Positions 52,930 through 62,326 are shown, counted from the first letter of the stretch. The stretch is 64,000 bases of DNA from Acidovorax radicis N35 (GCF_000204195.1 NZ_AFBG01000021.1:248001-312000), one strand, 5' to 3'. Program-made: numbers and translations. The notes: generated by a model not told the origin, from the sequence alone.

Positions 52930-53994
52930 ATGAGAAAAGGAATAGGAGCGCTTTGCGCCGCGCTGGCCAGCAGCTGCGTGGCAGCGCAAACCAGCGGCGT
53001 GACGCTGTACGGCACCATCGACCTGGGCCTGCGCCATGGCAGCGGCCTCACGGCCTCGCATGCAGCTGCACCCGGGTCGTCACACAGCCTGGGCAGCGGC
53101 ATCCACACCACCAGCCGCTGGGGCCTTCGAGGAAGCGAAGACCTGGGGGATGGTGCCAAGGCGCTGTTCCAGTTCGAGAGTGGCCTGAACGCCGACACCG
53201 GCACCTCGGCCAACGCCAGCAAATATTTTGACCGCGCGTCCTGGGTGGGCCTGCAAGGGGGCTGGGGCACACTGGCCCTGGGGCGCCAGACCACCACGCT
53301 GGCCGATGCCGTCTCGCCCGTGGACCCGTTGGGCATGCGCTTTGCCAGCTTCAACCCCAGCATCGGCGTGGCCGCGCTCAGCCAGCATGGCCTGGGCATC
53401 GAGTTCGGCAGCGCTGGGAGCACATCGGGCTCGTACCGGCTGGACAATGCCCTCAAGTACACCGGCCGTTTCGGTGGCTTCACCGCCCGTGCGATGTGGG
53501 GCCTGGGCGAAGTGGCCTCGCAGCAATCGGCCTTGTCGTCGCGCGGCGTGGGCCTGGCCTGGGCCGCCGACGGGTTCGTGGCCTCGGGCGCGTACCAAAA
53601 CTTGAAGGACACGAACCAGCGCACGCTGGATGGCACCACCCTGGGCGCTGCCTACCAATGGGGCTCCGTGCGCCTTGCCGCCAATGCCGCACGCAGCGAG
53701 GCAGAAACAGCGGCCGGCAAACACACCGTGCAGCGCGTGCTCTCGGCAGGCGCCACCTGGTCCGTGACACCCCTTTTCGACCTGACAGCGGCCTACTACA
53801 AGGTGGACCGCACCCGCACGGGTGCCACCGACGACGGCTATGGCCGCCTGGTGGCTTTTGCCGAATACAAGCTCTCGCGCCGCACCAAGCTCTACGCCGA
53901 GCGGGACAACACCCGCTGGCGCAATGGCTTCCAGGGCGCGGCCAACAAAGCGAACGCCACGGGCGTATCGGCCGGGGTGGTGCACTCGTTCTGA
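52930..53994 (+). CDS. Outer-membrane porin
   Basis: A 354-residue Gram-negative general porin (Porin_4/OmpC-like). The signal peptide covers residues 1-18 (ending VAA); the mature protein starts QTSGVTLYGTIDLGL and has the porin hallmark SRWGLRGSEDLGDGAKALFQFESG. It ends in GVVHSF, with the C-terminal Phe needed for assembly. AACAGGAGACACC lies upstream. It follows the Bug gene by 54 bases and would let the substrate cross the outer membrane. Confidence 0.93.
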   Translation: MRKGIGALCAALASSCVAAQTSGVTLYGTIDLGLRHGSGLTASHAAAPGSSHSLGSGIHTTSRWGLRGSEDLGDGAKALFQFESGLNADTGTSANASKYFDRASWVGLQGGWGTLALGRQTTTLADAVSPVDPLGMRFASFNPSIGVAALSQHGLGIEFGSAGSTSGSYRLDNALKYTGRFGGFTARAMWGLGEVASQQSALSSRGVGLAWAADGFVASGAYQNLKDTNQRTLDGTTLGAAYQWGSVRLAANAARSEAETAAGKHTVQRVLSAGATWSVTPLFDLTAAYYKVDRTRTGATDDGYGRLVAFAEYKLSRRTKLYAERDNTRWRNGFQGAANKANATGVSAGVVHSF

Positions 53995-54066
53995 CGCACT
54001 GGCGTCCTGGCGACAGGGCTGTGGGCGGCCGCACGGGCACTGGTGGGACTGTGCGACCATCGCCCC

Positions 54067-55005
54067 ATGGAACTGCGCCAGCTTCGCTACTTCGTCCGCA
54101 TCGTCGAACTCGGCTCCATGGGCCGCGCCGCACTGGACCTGAACATGGTGCAGTCGGCATTGAGCCAGCAGATCAGCCGGCTGGAGGGCGAGCTCAGCAC
54201 GCGGCTGCTGCAACGCACCAGCAAGGGCACCGTGCCCACCGAAGCCGGGCTGGCTTTTTTTCGCGAGGCGCAGCTCACCCTGCGCCATGCCGAGCAGGCG
54301 GCGCGCGTGGCGCAGCAGGCGCGCCTGTCGGGCACCGTGAGCGTGGGCTTGGCGCCCACGACGGCGTCGGTGCTGGGCGTGCCGCTGATGCGGGCCATGC
54401 GCGAGCGTTACCCCGATGTGCGCTTGCACATGGTCGAGAGCCTGTCGGGCCACCTCTCCAACATGCTCAACGCGCGCCAGCTGGACCTGGCCGTGCTGTT
54501 CGACACCCAGCCCGCGCGCCGCTGGAGCGTGCTGCCCCTGCTGGACGAGCGGCTGTTCCTCATCCGCAGCGCCCACGGCGGCGCCAGCACCTTGCCCGCC
54601 CGGCTGCCCAAGCGGCTGCGCCTGGCACAACTGAAGGCCGAGCCGCTGGTCCTGCCCACAGGCCCCCACGGGCTGCGCAGCCGCATCGATGCTGCGTTTG
54701 CCGCAGCGCAGGTGGCGCCGCATGTCGCGATGGAAATCGACTCGCTGGCCATGCTGATGGACGCCGTGAACGCGGGCCTGGGCAGCACCCTGCAACCCTG
54801 GGCCGCCGTGGGGCGCTACCCCGACGCCAACGAACGCTTTGGCCTGGCTGAGCTGTCCGACGCCCCGGCCAGTCGCCCTGCAGCGCTGTGCAGCCTGTCA
54901 GACGACGAACTCTCGCCCGCCGCCCTGGCCACGCGCGTGGTGCTGGCGGACTGTACGCGGGCGCTGGTGCAATCGGGCACCTGGGTGGGCGCCACGCTGG
55001 CGTAG
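54067..55005 (+). CDS. LysR-type regulator of the tcu cluster
   Basis: A 312-residue LysR regulator; DNA-binding domain MELRQLRYFVRIVELGSMGR, then ALSQQISRLEGEL, and an effector domain to 295. It resembles the Nac/CynR-like group. It precedes tcuA in the same direction with a 125-base gap containing nested GTGAT/ATCAC dyads. In Salmonella a LysR protein, TcuR, controls tcuABC, so a similar role is likely. Confidence 0.88.
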   Translation: MELRQLRYFVRIVELGSMGRAALDLNMVQSALSQQISRLEGELSTRLLQRTSKGTVPTEAGLAFFREAQLTLRHAEQAARVAQQARLSGTVSVGLAPTTASVLGVPLMRAMRERYPDVRLHMVESLSGHLSNMLNARQLDLAVLFDTQPARRWSVLPLLDERLFLIRSAHGGASTLPARLPKRLRLAQLKAEPLVLPTGPHGLRSRIDAAFAAAQVAPHVAMEIDSLAMLMDAVNAGLGSTLQPWAAVGRYPDANERFGLAELSDAPASRPAALCSLSDDELSPAALATRVVLADCTRALVQSGTWVGATLA

Positions 55006-55023
55006 CCACCCCAACGGCACTCA

Positions 55024-55050
55024 GGTGATCAAGCCATCACCAAACGTGAT
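55024..55050. promoter_or_regulatory. Nested GTGAT/ATCAC dyads upstream of tcuA
   Basis: GGTGAT at 55024-55029 pairs with ATCACC at 55036-55041, and the same ATCAC pairs with GTGAT at 55046-55050. Overlapping dyads of this kind are typical of LysR sites; the location just before tcuA fits. They also could form the 3' hairpin of the LysR gene, but no T-run follows. Confidence 0.45.
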
Positions 55051-55130
55051 GGCCCCTTGCCCTTTCGGGCCTGCCCACACCGGGGCGAAATTTCTACAGT
55101 GGCGCTACACCCCACGAATGGAAAACCACG

Positions 55131-56615
55131 GTGCCAAATACCCCCCACTCCGCAGAACCCACCACGGTCGATGTGCTCGTCATCGGCGGCGGCAACGCCG
55201 CCCTGTGCGCCGCCCTGATGGCGTGCGAAGCGGGCGCCAGCGTGCTGCTGCTCGAATCGGCCCCGCGCGCTTGGCGCGGCGGCAACTCGGCCCACACGCG
55301 CAACCTGCGCTGCATGCACGATGCGCCGCAGGACGTGCTGGTCGATGCCTACCCTGAAGAAGAGTTCTGGCAGGACCTGCTCAAGGTGACCGGCGGGTTG
55401 ACCAACGAACACCTGGCGCGCCTGGTGATCCGAGCATCGGGTACCTGTCGGCCCTGGATGCGCCGCCATGGCGTGCACTTCCAGCCCGCGCTGGCAGGCA
55501 CGCTGCATGTGGCGCGCACCAACGCGTTTTTCATGGGCGGCGGCAAGGCGTTGGTCAACGCCTACTACCGCAGCGCCGAACAACTGGGCGTGCAGGTCCG
55601 CTACGAAGCGCCGGTAGAGCGCATCGAGATGGAGGGCAGCCGCTTCATCGCCGCGCACCTGGCGAATGGCGAGCGCATCGCCGCCAAAAGCTGCGTGCTG
55701 GCCGCAGGCGGGTTTGAATCGAACCGCGAATGGCTGCGCGAGGCCTGGGGCCAGAACGAACGGGGCGAGTGGCCAGCCGACAACTTCCTGATCCGCGGCA
55801 CGGCCTACAACAAGGGCGTGTTGCTCAAGCATTTGCTTGACGCCCATGGAGCCGACCGCATTGGCGACCCCACGCAGGCGCACATGGTGGCCATCGACGC
55901 ACGCGCACCGCTGTACGACGGCGGCATCTGCACACGCATCGACTGCGTATCGCTGGGCGTGGTGGTGAATCGCAACGGCGAGCGCTTCTACGACGAGGGC
56001 GAGGACTTCTGGCCCAAGCGCTATGCCATCTGGGGCCGCCTGGTAGCGCAGCAGCCGGGGCAGATTGGCTATTCGGTCATCGACAGCAAGGCCATTGGCC
56101 GCTTCATGCCGCCCGTGTTCCCGGGCGCGAAGGCGAACACATTGCCCGAGCTGGCGGAAAAGCTCGGCCTCCCCGTGGACACCTTCATGCGCACGCTCAA
56201 CGGCTACAACGCCGCTTGCCGCGTGGGCACCTTCGACCACACCGCACTGGACGACTGCCACACCGAAGGCGTCGCGCCCGCCAAGACGCACTGGGCCCGG
56301 CCCATCGACACAGGCCCGTTCTACGGCTACGCACTCAAGCCCGGCGTCACTTTCACCTACCTGGGCCTGCACACCGACGACACCGCTGCCGTGCGGTTCA
56401 ACAACCAGCCCAGCCCCAACCTGTTTGTGGCCGGCGAAATGATGGCTGGCAATGTGCTGGGCAAGGGCTACACGGCCGGTGTCGGCATGTCGATTGGCAC
56501 CGCGTTTGGTCGCATCGCGGGTGCGCGGGCCGCTTTGGCATCAAAACAGGCTCCAGCGCTTATTCATCATGCGCAATTGGCTACAAAATCAGGAGCAAAT
56601 CATGCACACGCTTGA
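55131..56615 (+). CDS. tcuA: Tricarballylate dehydrogenase
   Basis: TcuA is the FAD enzyme that oxidises tricarballylate to cis-aconitate. The 494-residue product has the Rossmann motif [13 protein letters not shown] (18-30), a [11 protein letters not shown] segment and the C-terminal [23 protein letters not shown] loop. The start is GTG at 55131; the nearby ATG at 55118 is in another frame. The expected C-terminus is near GIAGARAA (about residue 468). The last 25 residues are encoded by repeat copy E and end in [16 protein letters not shown], a tail unlike other TcuA proteins. It overlaps tcuB by 14 bases. Confidence 0.93.
   Translation: MPNTPHSAEPTTVDVLVIGGGNAALCAALMACEAGASVLLLESAPRAWRGGNSAHTRNLRCMHDAPQDVLVDAYPEEEFWQDLLKVTGGLTNEHLARLVIRASGTCRPWMRRHGVHFQPALAGTLHVARTNAFFMGGGKALVNAYYRSAEQLGVQVRYEAPVERIEMEGSRFIAAHLANGERIAAKSCVLAAGGFESNREWLREAWGQNERGEWPADNFLIRGTAYNKGVLLKHLLDAHGADRIGDPTQAHMVAIDARAPLYDGGICTRIDCVSLGVVVNRNGERFYDEGEDFWPKRYAIWGRLVAQQPGQIGYSVIDSKAIGRFMPPVFPGAKANTLPELAEKLGLPVDTFMRTLNGYNAACRVGTFDHTALDDCHTEGVAPAKTHWARPIDTGPFYGYALKPGVTFTYLGLHTDDTAAVRFNNQPSPNLFVAGEMMAGNVLGKGYTAGVGMSIGTAFGRIAGARAALASKQAPALIHHAQLATKSGANHAHA
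56539..56600. repeat. AT-rich dispersed repeat, copy E (across tcuA/tcuB)
   Basis: Inverted relative to copies A-C. The minus strand reads GATTTGCTCCTGATTTTGTAG, GCGCATGATG, AATAAGCGCTGGAGCC and TGTTTTGATGC. The plus strand encodes the tail of TcuA and ends with AGGAG, the Shine-Dalgarno of tcuB. Confidence 0.8.
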
Positions 56616-57783
56616 AGCCTTGACGCGCGACGCCCGGGCGCTGGCGCATGGCGAGATCGTGCTGTCGGCGCCCGAGACCGAGGTAGCTCGCCAGCTGCAG
56701 ATCTGCAACGCCTGCCGCTACTGCGAAGGTTTTTGCGCCGTCTTCCCCGCCATGACGCGGCGGCTGGAGTTTGGCAAGGCCGACATCCACTTCATCGCCA
56801 ACCTGTGCCACAACTGCGGTGCCTGCCTGCATGCCTGCCAGTACGCACCGCCGCACGAGTTTGCAGTGAACATTCCGCAGGCCATGGCCCAGGTGCGCGG
56901 CCAGACCTATGCCGACTACGCCTGGCCGCCCGCGCTGGGCCAGCTGTACCAGCGCAACGGCTTGACCCTCGCGCTGGCGCTGGTGGCCGGGCTCACGCTG
57001 TTCCTGCTTCTGGCCGTGGTGCTGCATGGCCAGGGCCTCAGCGCACTATGGCAGGCCCCCTCAGGCGGCTTCTACGGCATCTTCCCGCACAACCTGCTGG
57101 TGGGCCTGTTCGCGCCGGTGTTCCTGTTCGCCGTGCTCGCGCTGGGCCTGGGCGTGCGCCGTTTCTGGCGCGATGTGACACCCGCCACCAGCGGCGCGCG
57201 CCTGTCGCCTCCAGCGGCTGCCGAGGCCACCGACGCCGTGCTGCGCCTCAAATACCTGGACGGCGGCCACGGCGACGGCTGCCACAACGAGGACGACGCC
57301 TACACCCTGTCGCGCAGGCGCATGCACCACCTCACGTTCTACGGCTTCCTGCTGTGTTTTGCGGCCACCAGCGTGGCCACGCTGTACCACTACCTGCTGG
57401 GTGCGCCCGCGCCCTACGACCTGCCCAGCCTGCCCAAGCTGCTGGGCGGCGTGGGCGGCATCAGCCTGGCCATCGGCACTGCGGGCCTGTGGCGGCTGAA
57501 CCTGCGCCGCCACCCCGAGCACGGCGACGCCGCGCAAAAGCCCATGGACCGCGCCTTCATCGCGCTGCTGTTCCTCACCGCCACCAGTGGCCTGGCGCTG
57601 TGGGCCTCACGCGGCACAACCGCATTGCCGCTGCTGCTGTGCCTGCACCTGGGCGCCGTGATGGCGCTGTTCGCCACGCTGCCCTACGGCAAGTTTGCGC
57701 ACGGCATCTTCCGCACCGCATCGCTGCTGCGCCATGCGGTCGAAAAGCGCCAGCCCAACCCGGTTGGCCTGGGCGCCGACTAA
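56602..57783 (+). CDS. tcuB: Tricarballylate utilisation protein TcuB
   Basis: TcuB re-oxidises TcuA and passes electrons to the membrane. The 393-residue protein has two four-cysteine iron-sulfur clusters: Cys35, 38, 41, 45 and Cys69, 72, 75, 79, then about six membrane segments with histidines (HPEH, MHHLTF) that can hold haem. The ATG at 56602 is set by AGGAG six bases before it, and that site lies within repeat copy E. It overlaps tcuA by 14 bases. tcuC, the usual MFS transporter, is absent; a Bug protein takes its place downstream. Confidence 0.92.
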   Translation: MHTLEALTRDARALAHGEIVLSAPETEVARQLQICNACRYCEGFCAVFPAMTRRLEFGKADIHFIANLCHNCGACLHACQYAPPHEFAVNIPQAMAQVRGQTYADYAWPPALGQLYQRNGLTLALALVAGLTLFLLLAVVLHGQGLSALWQAPSGGFYGIFPHNLLVGLFAPVFLFAVLALGLGVRRFWRDVTPATSGARLSPPAAAEATDAVLRLKYLDGGHGDGCHNEDDAYTLSRRRMHHLTFYGFLLCFAATSVATLYHYLLGAPAPYDLPSLPKLLGGVGGISLAIGTAGLWRLNLRRHPEHGDAAQKPMDRAFIALLFLTATSGLALWASRGTTALPLLLCLHLGAVMALFATLPYGKFAHGIFRTASLLRHAVEKRQPNPVGLGAD

Positions 57784-57838
57784 GTGCCCAGGCCATCACC
57801 ACCCCACACACAAGCAACCCACGATGAAGGAGACATCC

Positions 57839-58813
57839 ATGAAAAAACGCACTCTGCTGCATTGCGCCCTGGCGCTGGCCGCCCTCCCACTGGCCTCCGG
57901 CGCTGCCGCGCAGGATTTTCCGCCCAAGAAGCCCGTTACCTTGGTCGTGGGCTTTGCGGCCGGGGGTGCGGCCGATGCCGCCGCGCGCCTGATCGCCAAG
58001 AAGCTGGGCGAGAACATCGGCCAGTCGGTGGTGGTGGACAACAAGGGCGGCGCGGGTGGCAACATCGCGCACCAGTTCGTGGCCAATGCGGCGCCCGATG
58101 GCACGGTGCTGCTGTTCGGCTCGGTGGGACCGCTGACCATCGCGCCGCACCTCATGAAGCTGAGCTACGACCCGTTCAAGGACCTGGCGGCAATTTCAGG
58201 GGGCGTGAACTTTCCGAACGTGCTGGTGGTGCACAAGGCTGCGGGCGCAAAGACGCTGACAGAGTTCGTGCAGCTCTCCAAGAAGAAACCTGGCAGCGTG
58301 GACTTTGCGTCCACGGGCGCGGGCTCCGCATCGCACCTGGCGGGTGAGCTGTTCAACCAGCGCGCGGGCATCGACATGACCCATGTGCCTTACAAGGGCG
58401 GCGCGCCAGCCTTGCAGGACCTGCTGGGCGAGCGCATCACGTCCTACTTTGCGGCCCCACCCACGGCCTTGCCACATATCGAGACGGGCAAGCTGATCCC
58501 CCTGGCCACCACAGGCCTCACGCGTCCGGCCTATCTGCCCAACATTCCCACCGTGGCGGAATCGGGCTTTCCGGGGTTTGAGGCGCTGAACTGGTATGCC
58601 TTTGTGGCCCCAGGCAAAACACCGGTGCCGCTGCTGGAGCGCTGGAACCAGGAGATCGTCAAGGTGCTGAACGACCCAGGTGTGAAGGAGGCGTTGAACA
58701 AGCATGGCCTGACACCCCAACCCACGGCCCGCGCTGAACTCACGGCCTTCATGCAGAAGGAATCCACGCAGTGGGCCGCGATCATCAAGGAGCGCAAGCT
58801 CACGGCGGACTGA
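57839..58813 (+). CDS. Bug/TctC-family periplasmic solute-binding protein (tcu module)
   Basis: A 324-residue receptor with a signal peptide (1-24, ending GAAA) and the family patterns PPKKPVTLVVGFAAGG and MTHVPYKGGAPALQDLLG. GGAG lies seven bases before the ATG. It lies 55 bases after tcuB in the same direction, so tricarballylate or citrate is a plausible ligand. The convergent LysR gene follows. Confidence 0.92.
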   Translation: MKKRTLLHCALALAALPLASGAAAQDFPPKKPVTLVVGFAAGGAADAAARLIAKKLGENIGQSVVVDNKGGAGGNIAHQFVANAAPDGTVLLFGSVGPLTIAPHLMKLSYDPFKDLAAISGGVNFPNVLVVHKAAGAKTLTEFVQLSKKKPGSVDFASTGAGSASHLAGELFNQRAGIDMTHVPYKGGAPALQDLLGERITSYFAAPPTALPHIETGKLIPLATTGLTRPAYLPNIPTVAESGFPGFEALNWYAFVAPGKTPVPLLERWNQEIVKVLNDPGVKEALNKHGLTPQPTARAELTAFMQKESTQWAAIIKERKLTAD

Positions 58814-58857
58814 GCTGGCCTCGGCGGCAAAGGGGTGCCCCCGCCGCACCATGCAGG

Positions 58858-59802
58858 TCAGGCCATCTTCTTGCGCGCCGCGCTGCCGCGTGCTGAAAAG
58901 CCGGCCCGTTCGCTGCTGGCCTGAGCCTCACCCAGCAGCCAGCGTGTGAACCGCGCGACCGCTTCGTTCTCGGCCAGTGCTGCACGGCTGCACAGGTAAT
59001 AGCCCCGGTCCGTGTTCACGGCCGGGCTGAAGGGCAACACCAGCTGGCCCGACGCCAGTTCGGCTTCGATCAGCATGGGCTGGATCACCGTGACCCCCAT
59101 GCCAGCACAGGCTGCAACGATCAGGTTGTTGCCCAAATCAAAGCCCGGGCCCAGCACGGGGGCTACGTCTATCCCTGCGGCCTTTTGCAGCCACAGCGCC
59201 CAATTGCCGGGAAAGTTGATGTGCAACAGCAGCGTTGCCTTGAGCAGATCACGCGGTTGGCGCAGCTTGGCCGCCAGCGCCGGGGTGCAAGCGGGCACGA
59301 TCTCTCGCCCCGTCAGGTAGCGTGCACGGATGCCGCGCGGCCAAGCGCGCCCGGGGCGCTTCACATTGACCCACAGGTCCACGTCGTCGCGCGTGAAACT
59401 CTCATCGTGGTGGAACGGCCGCAGCTCGATCTCGATGTCCGGGTGCAGCGTGTGGAACTGGCCCAGCCGTGGGACAAGCCAGCGGGTGGCCAGGGTGGGT
59501 ACTACGCTGACCCGCAGCCGACGCTTTGAAGCGCGCACCCCGAACCGGCTCACGGCGGTCTCCAGGCCTGCCACATGGGCCTCCACCAATTGCTGGAATT
59601 CGCGGCCCCGCGCCGTGGGTAGCACCCGGGGGCCGGAGCGGTCCAGCAGCGTGCATTCCAGCCGCTGCTCCAGCCGTTGCACTGCCCGGCTGACAGCCGC
59701 CTGGGTCACGAACAGCACACCCGCCGCCTGTCGAAAACTACCAAGCTGGCAGACCGCAAGAAAGGCGTGCAACTCGGGCAGCGAGGGGGACTTGAACTGC
59801 AT
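58858..59802 (-). CDS. LysR-type regulator (formylglutamate module)
   Basis: A 314-residue LysR regulator, GcvA-like: SLPELHAFLAVCQLGSFRQAA with VTQAAVSRAVQRLEQRL, and an effector domain with RVSVVPTLATRWLVPRLGQF. The C-terminus has a basic stretch, SARGSAARKKMA. It is divergent from the N-formylglutamate amidohydrolase gene (106-base gap), which it probably controls. Confidence 0.9.
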   Translation of the reverse strand: MQFKSPSLPELHAFLAVCQLGSFRQAAGVLFVTQAAVSRAVQRLEQRLECTLLDRSGPRVLPTARGREFQQLVEAHVAGLETAVSRFGVRASKRRLRVSVVPTLATRWLVPRLGQFHTLHPDIEIELRPFHHDESFTRDDVDLWVNVKRPGRAWPRGIRARYLTGREIVPACTPALAAKLRQPRDLLKATLLLHINFPGNWALWLQKAAGIDVAPVLGPGFDLGNNLIVAACAGMGVTVIQPMLIEAELASGQLVLPFSPAVNTDRGYYLCSRAALAENEAVARFTRWLLGEAQASSERAGFSARGSAARKKMA

Positions 59803-59908
59803 GGTGGTGATTACATCCGGTTATCAGCGCAGATCAAATTGTCGTTTGCCCGCAGGCACTTGGCTCCCTACGCTTCGCCCATCTGTCCCACCTTGATTCC
59901 CGAGAACC

Positions 59909-60793
59909 ATGCAGCTACCCGAAGCCCTTCTCCCCGCCGCGCCCGTCCAGGTGCTCCTGCCCGCCACCGATGCCGCTATCCCTTTGGTCTGCGACTCTCC
60001 GCACAGCGGCACCGACTATCCGCCCGACTTTGGCTATGCCGTCTCCACCGCAGATCTGCGCAAGTGCGAAGACACCCATGTGCACTGGCTGTGGGACGCC
60101 GTGCCGCGTGTGGGCGGCACGCTGGTGCACGCCACCTTTGCGCGCAGCTACATCGACCCGAACCGCCATGAGCACGACATCGACCCCACCATGCTGGCCG
60201 ATGCCTGGCCCGGCAACACCGCCCCCACCGCCCGCACCCTGGAGCTGGGCATGGGGCTGGTTCCCAGCCACACCCCCACGCACCAGCCCATCTACGCGCG
60301 CCGCCTGTCGGCCCAGGAGGTGGCGCACCGCATAACCCACTACTGGCGCCCATACCAGCATGCGCTGGCGCAGGCACTGGAGGCCGCCGCCCAGCGTGGC
60401 CCGCGTTGGCACTTGAACTTGCATTCCATGCCCAGCAATGCCTACGAGCGGCTGGGCCGCGTGGCGCCCGGCCCGCTGGCCGACGTGGTGCTGGGCGACC
60501 TGAACGGTCGCAGCTGCAGCAGCGCATTCACCCAGCGCGTGGCCGAAGCTTTCCGCCGCCGCGGCTACTGCGTGGCCATCAACGACCCCTATGCAGGCCA
60601 GGAGCTGCTGCGCCGGTTCGGGGCGCCTTCGCGGGGTCATGAAAGCCTGCAGATCGAGATCAACCGGGCCATCTACCTGGACGGGCAGACGCGGGAGCCG
60701 CTGCCACACGCTAACCACGTGCGCGCTGACATCACCGACCTACTGCACGAGATGGCCGCCCATATCCGCAGCGCTTGCCTGGACAACGCCTGA
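59909..60793 (+). CDS. N-formylglutamate amidohydrolase
   Basis: Hydrolyses N-formyl amino acids, in most bacteria N-formyl-L-glutamate from histidine breakdown. The 294-residue product has the family motifs CDSPHSGTDYP, CEDTHVHWLWD, ARSYIDPNRHEHDIDP and the late LHSMPSNAY and INDPYAGQELLRRFG. No hut gene is near; with a LysR gene and a Bug protein on either side, it may act on another formyl compound taken up from outside. The start at 59909 has no strong Shine-Dalgarno. Confidence 0.87.
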   Translation: MQLPEALLPAAPVQVLLPATDAAIPLVCDSPHSGTDYPPDFGYAVSTADLRKCEDTHVHWLWDAVPRVGGTLVHATFARSYIDPNRHEHDIDPTMLADAWPGNTAPTARTLELGMGLVPSHTPTHQPIYARRLSAQEVAHRITHYWRPYQHALAQALEAAAQRGPRWHLNLHSMPSNAYERLGRVAPGPLADVVLGDLNGRSCSSAFTQRVAEAFRRRGYCVAINDPYAGQELLRRFGAPSRGHESLQIEINRAIYLDGQTREPLPHANHVRADITDLLHEMAAHIRSACLDNA

Positions 60794-60814
60794 TTTCAAC
60801 CAAGAGGACCCACC

Positions 60815-61813
60815 ATGCCCACCCCCATGAACCGCCGCCGCTTTATCGCATCGACCAGCGCCGTGACGAGCGCCATTGCCCTGCCGGCCCTGGCCCAGGC
60901 GCCCGACCGCTATCCCACACGTCCGATCACGCTGGTGGTGCCGTTTCCGCCCGGAGGCGCCGTAGACAACTCCGGCCGGGCGATAGCCGACAGGTTGGGC
61001 CGAGTGCTGGGGCAGCCCGTGATTGTGGAAAACAAAGGGGGCGCTGGCGGCACCATCGGCACCACGCAGGTGGCCAAGGCCCAGCCCGATGGCTACACGC
61101 TGATCGTCACCTCGCAGACCACGCATGTGATCAACCCCGCCCTGTCGCCCAGCCTGCCCTACGACGCGGTCAATGACTTCACCCCCATCACGCTGATTGA
61201 TCGCCTGGCCAATGTGCTCTTGATCACCCCCGGCCTGCCCGTGAAGAACTTCGCCGAGTTCGTGAAATACGTGAAGGAGAACCCGGGCAAGCTGAACTAC
61301 GCCTCGTCTGGGAACGGCTCGCTGGCCTATCCGAGCATGGAGCTGCTCAAGGCCAAGCTGGGGCTGTCCATCACCCACATCCCATACCGGGGCGCCGGCC
61401 CGGCGCTGACCGACCTGCAGGCGGGCCAAGTACACATGACCTGGAACAACCTGTCCTCCAACCTCAGCATGGTTCAGAACGGCCGCCTGCGCGCGCTGGC
61501 GGTGGCGTCACCGATCCGCACCCCCCAGCTGCCCGATGTGCCGACCTTCGACGAGCTGAAGTTGCCGGAGTTGAACCTCACATCGTGGACGGGGCTGGCG
61601 GCGCCCGCAAAAACGCCCGAACCGATCGTTGCGCAACTCTACGAAGCGATGCGCACGGTGCTTCGCGACCCACAAACGCTCAAGGCGTGGAACGATCGTG
61701 GCGCCATGCTCCCTGAAGCGGTGAAGCCCGTCGATTTCCGCAAGGAGATCCAGCAGCGCATCCAGTTTTACAAAAACATCGTGAAGACCCACAAGATCGC
61801 CGTGGACCAGTAG
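60815..61813 (+). CDS. Bug/TctC-family periplasmic solute-binding protein (formylglutamate module)
   Basis: A 332-residue receptor. The first residues MNRRRFIASTSAV with twin arginine-like RRRF suggest a Tat-type signal (cleavage near residue 28, LALAQA), then YPTRPITLVVPFPPGG and ITHIPYRGAGPALTDLQAG. AGAGGA lies seven bases upstream of the ATG at 60815; an ATG twelve bases later is possible. It is 21 bases after the amidohydrolase gene, so the ligand is probably an N-formylated or related compound. Confidence 0.9.
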   Translation: MPTPMNRRRFIASTSAVTSAIALPALAQAPDRYPTRPITLVVPFPPGGAVDNSGRAIADRLGRVLGQPVIVENKGGAGGTIGTTQVAKAQPDGYTLIVTSQTTHVINPALSPSLPYDAVNDFTPITLIDRLANVLLITPGLPVKNFAEFVKYVKENPGKLNYASSGNGSLAYPSMELLKAKLGLSITHIPYRGAGPALTDLQAGQVHMTWNNLSSNLSMVQNGRLRALAVASPIRTPQLPDVPTFDELKLPELNLTSWTGLAAPAKTPEPIVAQLYEAMRTVLRDPQTLKAWNDRGAMLPEAVKPVDFRKEIQQRIQFYKNIVKTHKIAVDQ

Positions 61814-61837
61814 CCACTGTCGCACTGGCAGGGCCGG

Positions 61838-62326
61838 TCACTCGGCTGCAGGTTCGGTCACCGAGATGTCGGTATGCACCAGCGTCAGTGGAAACCGCTG
61901 GCCCGCCAGATAGTCCTCCAGGCAGCGCAGCAGCAGCGGGCTGCGGTGGCGCTCGGGGCATGCACGGATCTCGTCCGCCGTGAGCCACAGGGTGCGCACG
62001 ATGCCAGTGTCGAGCGCGCGCCAATCGTGGTGGGTGCCGAGTGTGCCGGCAAATGCAAACCGCATGTAGGTGATGTCGTCGCCCGTGCGGGTTTTGGTGA
62101 AGCGGTTGAGGTACACGCCGATCAACGCCGTGGGCACAAAATCGTGGGCCGTCTCCTCCAGCACCTCGCGCGCGCAGGCCTGGATGGGCGACTCGCCCGG
62201 GTCCAGGTGGCCGGCAGGGTTGTTGAGCTTGAGGCCATCCGTGGTCTCTTCCTCGACCAGCAAAAAACGGCCATCGCGCTCAATGAGGGCGGCCACGGTG
62301 ACGTTGGGTTTCCAGCGGTGGGGCAT
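61838..62326 (-). CDS. NUDIX hydrolase, NudJ-like
   Basis: A 162-residue pyrophosphohydrolase. The Nudix box lies at residues 39-60: Gly39, Glu45, Arg53, Glu54, Glu57 and Glu58 are in place, but the Gly expected at 60 is Ala. GHLDPGESPIQACARE is close to NudJ, which acts on nucleoside di- and triphosphates or thiamine precursors. I chose MPHRWKP at 62326; a start three codons upstream is also possible. It is convergent with the Bug gene (24-base gap). Confidence 0.87.
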   Translation of the reverse strand: MPHRWKPNVTVAALIERDGRFLLVEEETTDGLKLNNPAGHLDPGESPIQACAREVLEETAHDFVPTALIGVYLNRFTKTRTGDDITYMRFAFAGTLGTHHDWRALDTGIVRTLWLTADEIRACPERHRSPLLLRCLEDYLAGQRFPLTLVHTDISVTEPAAE

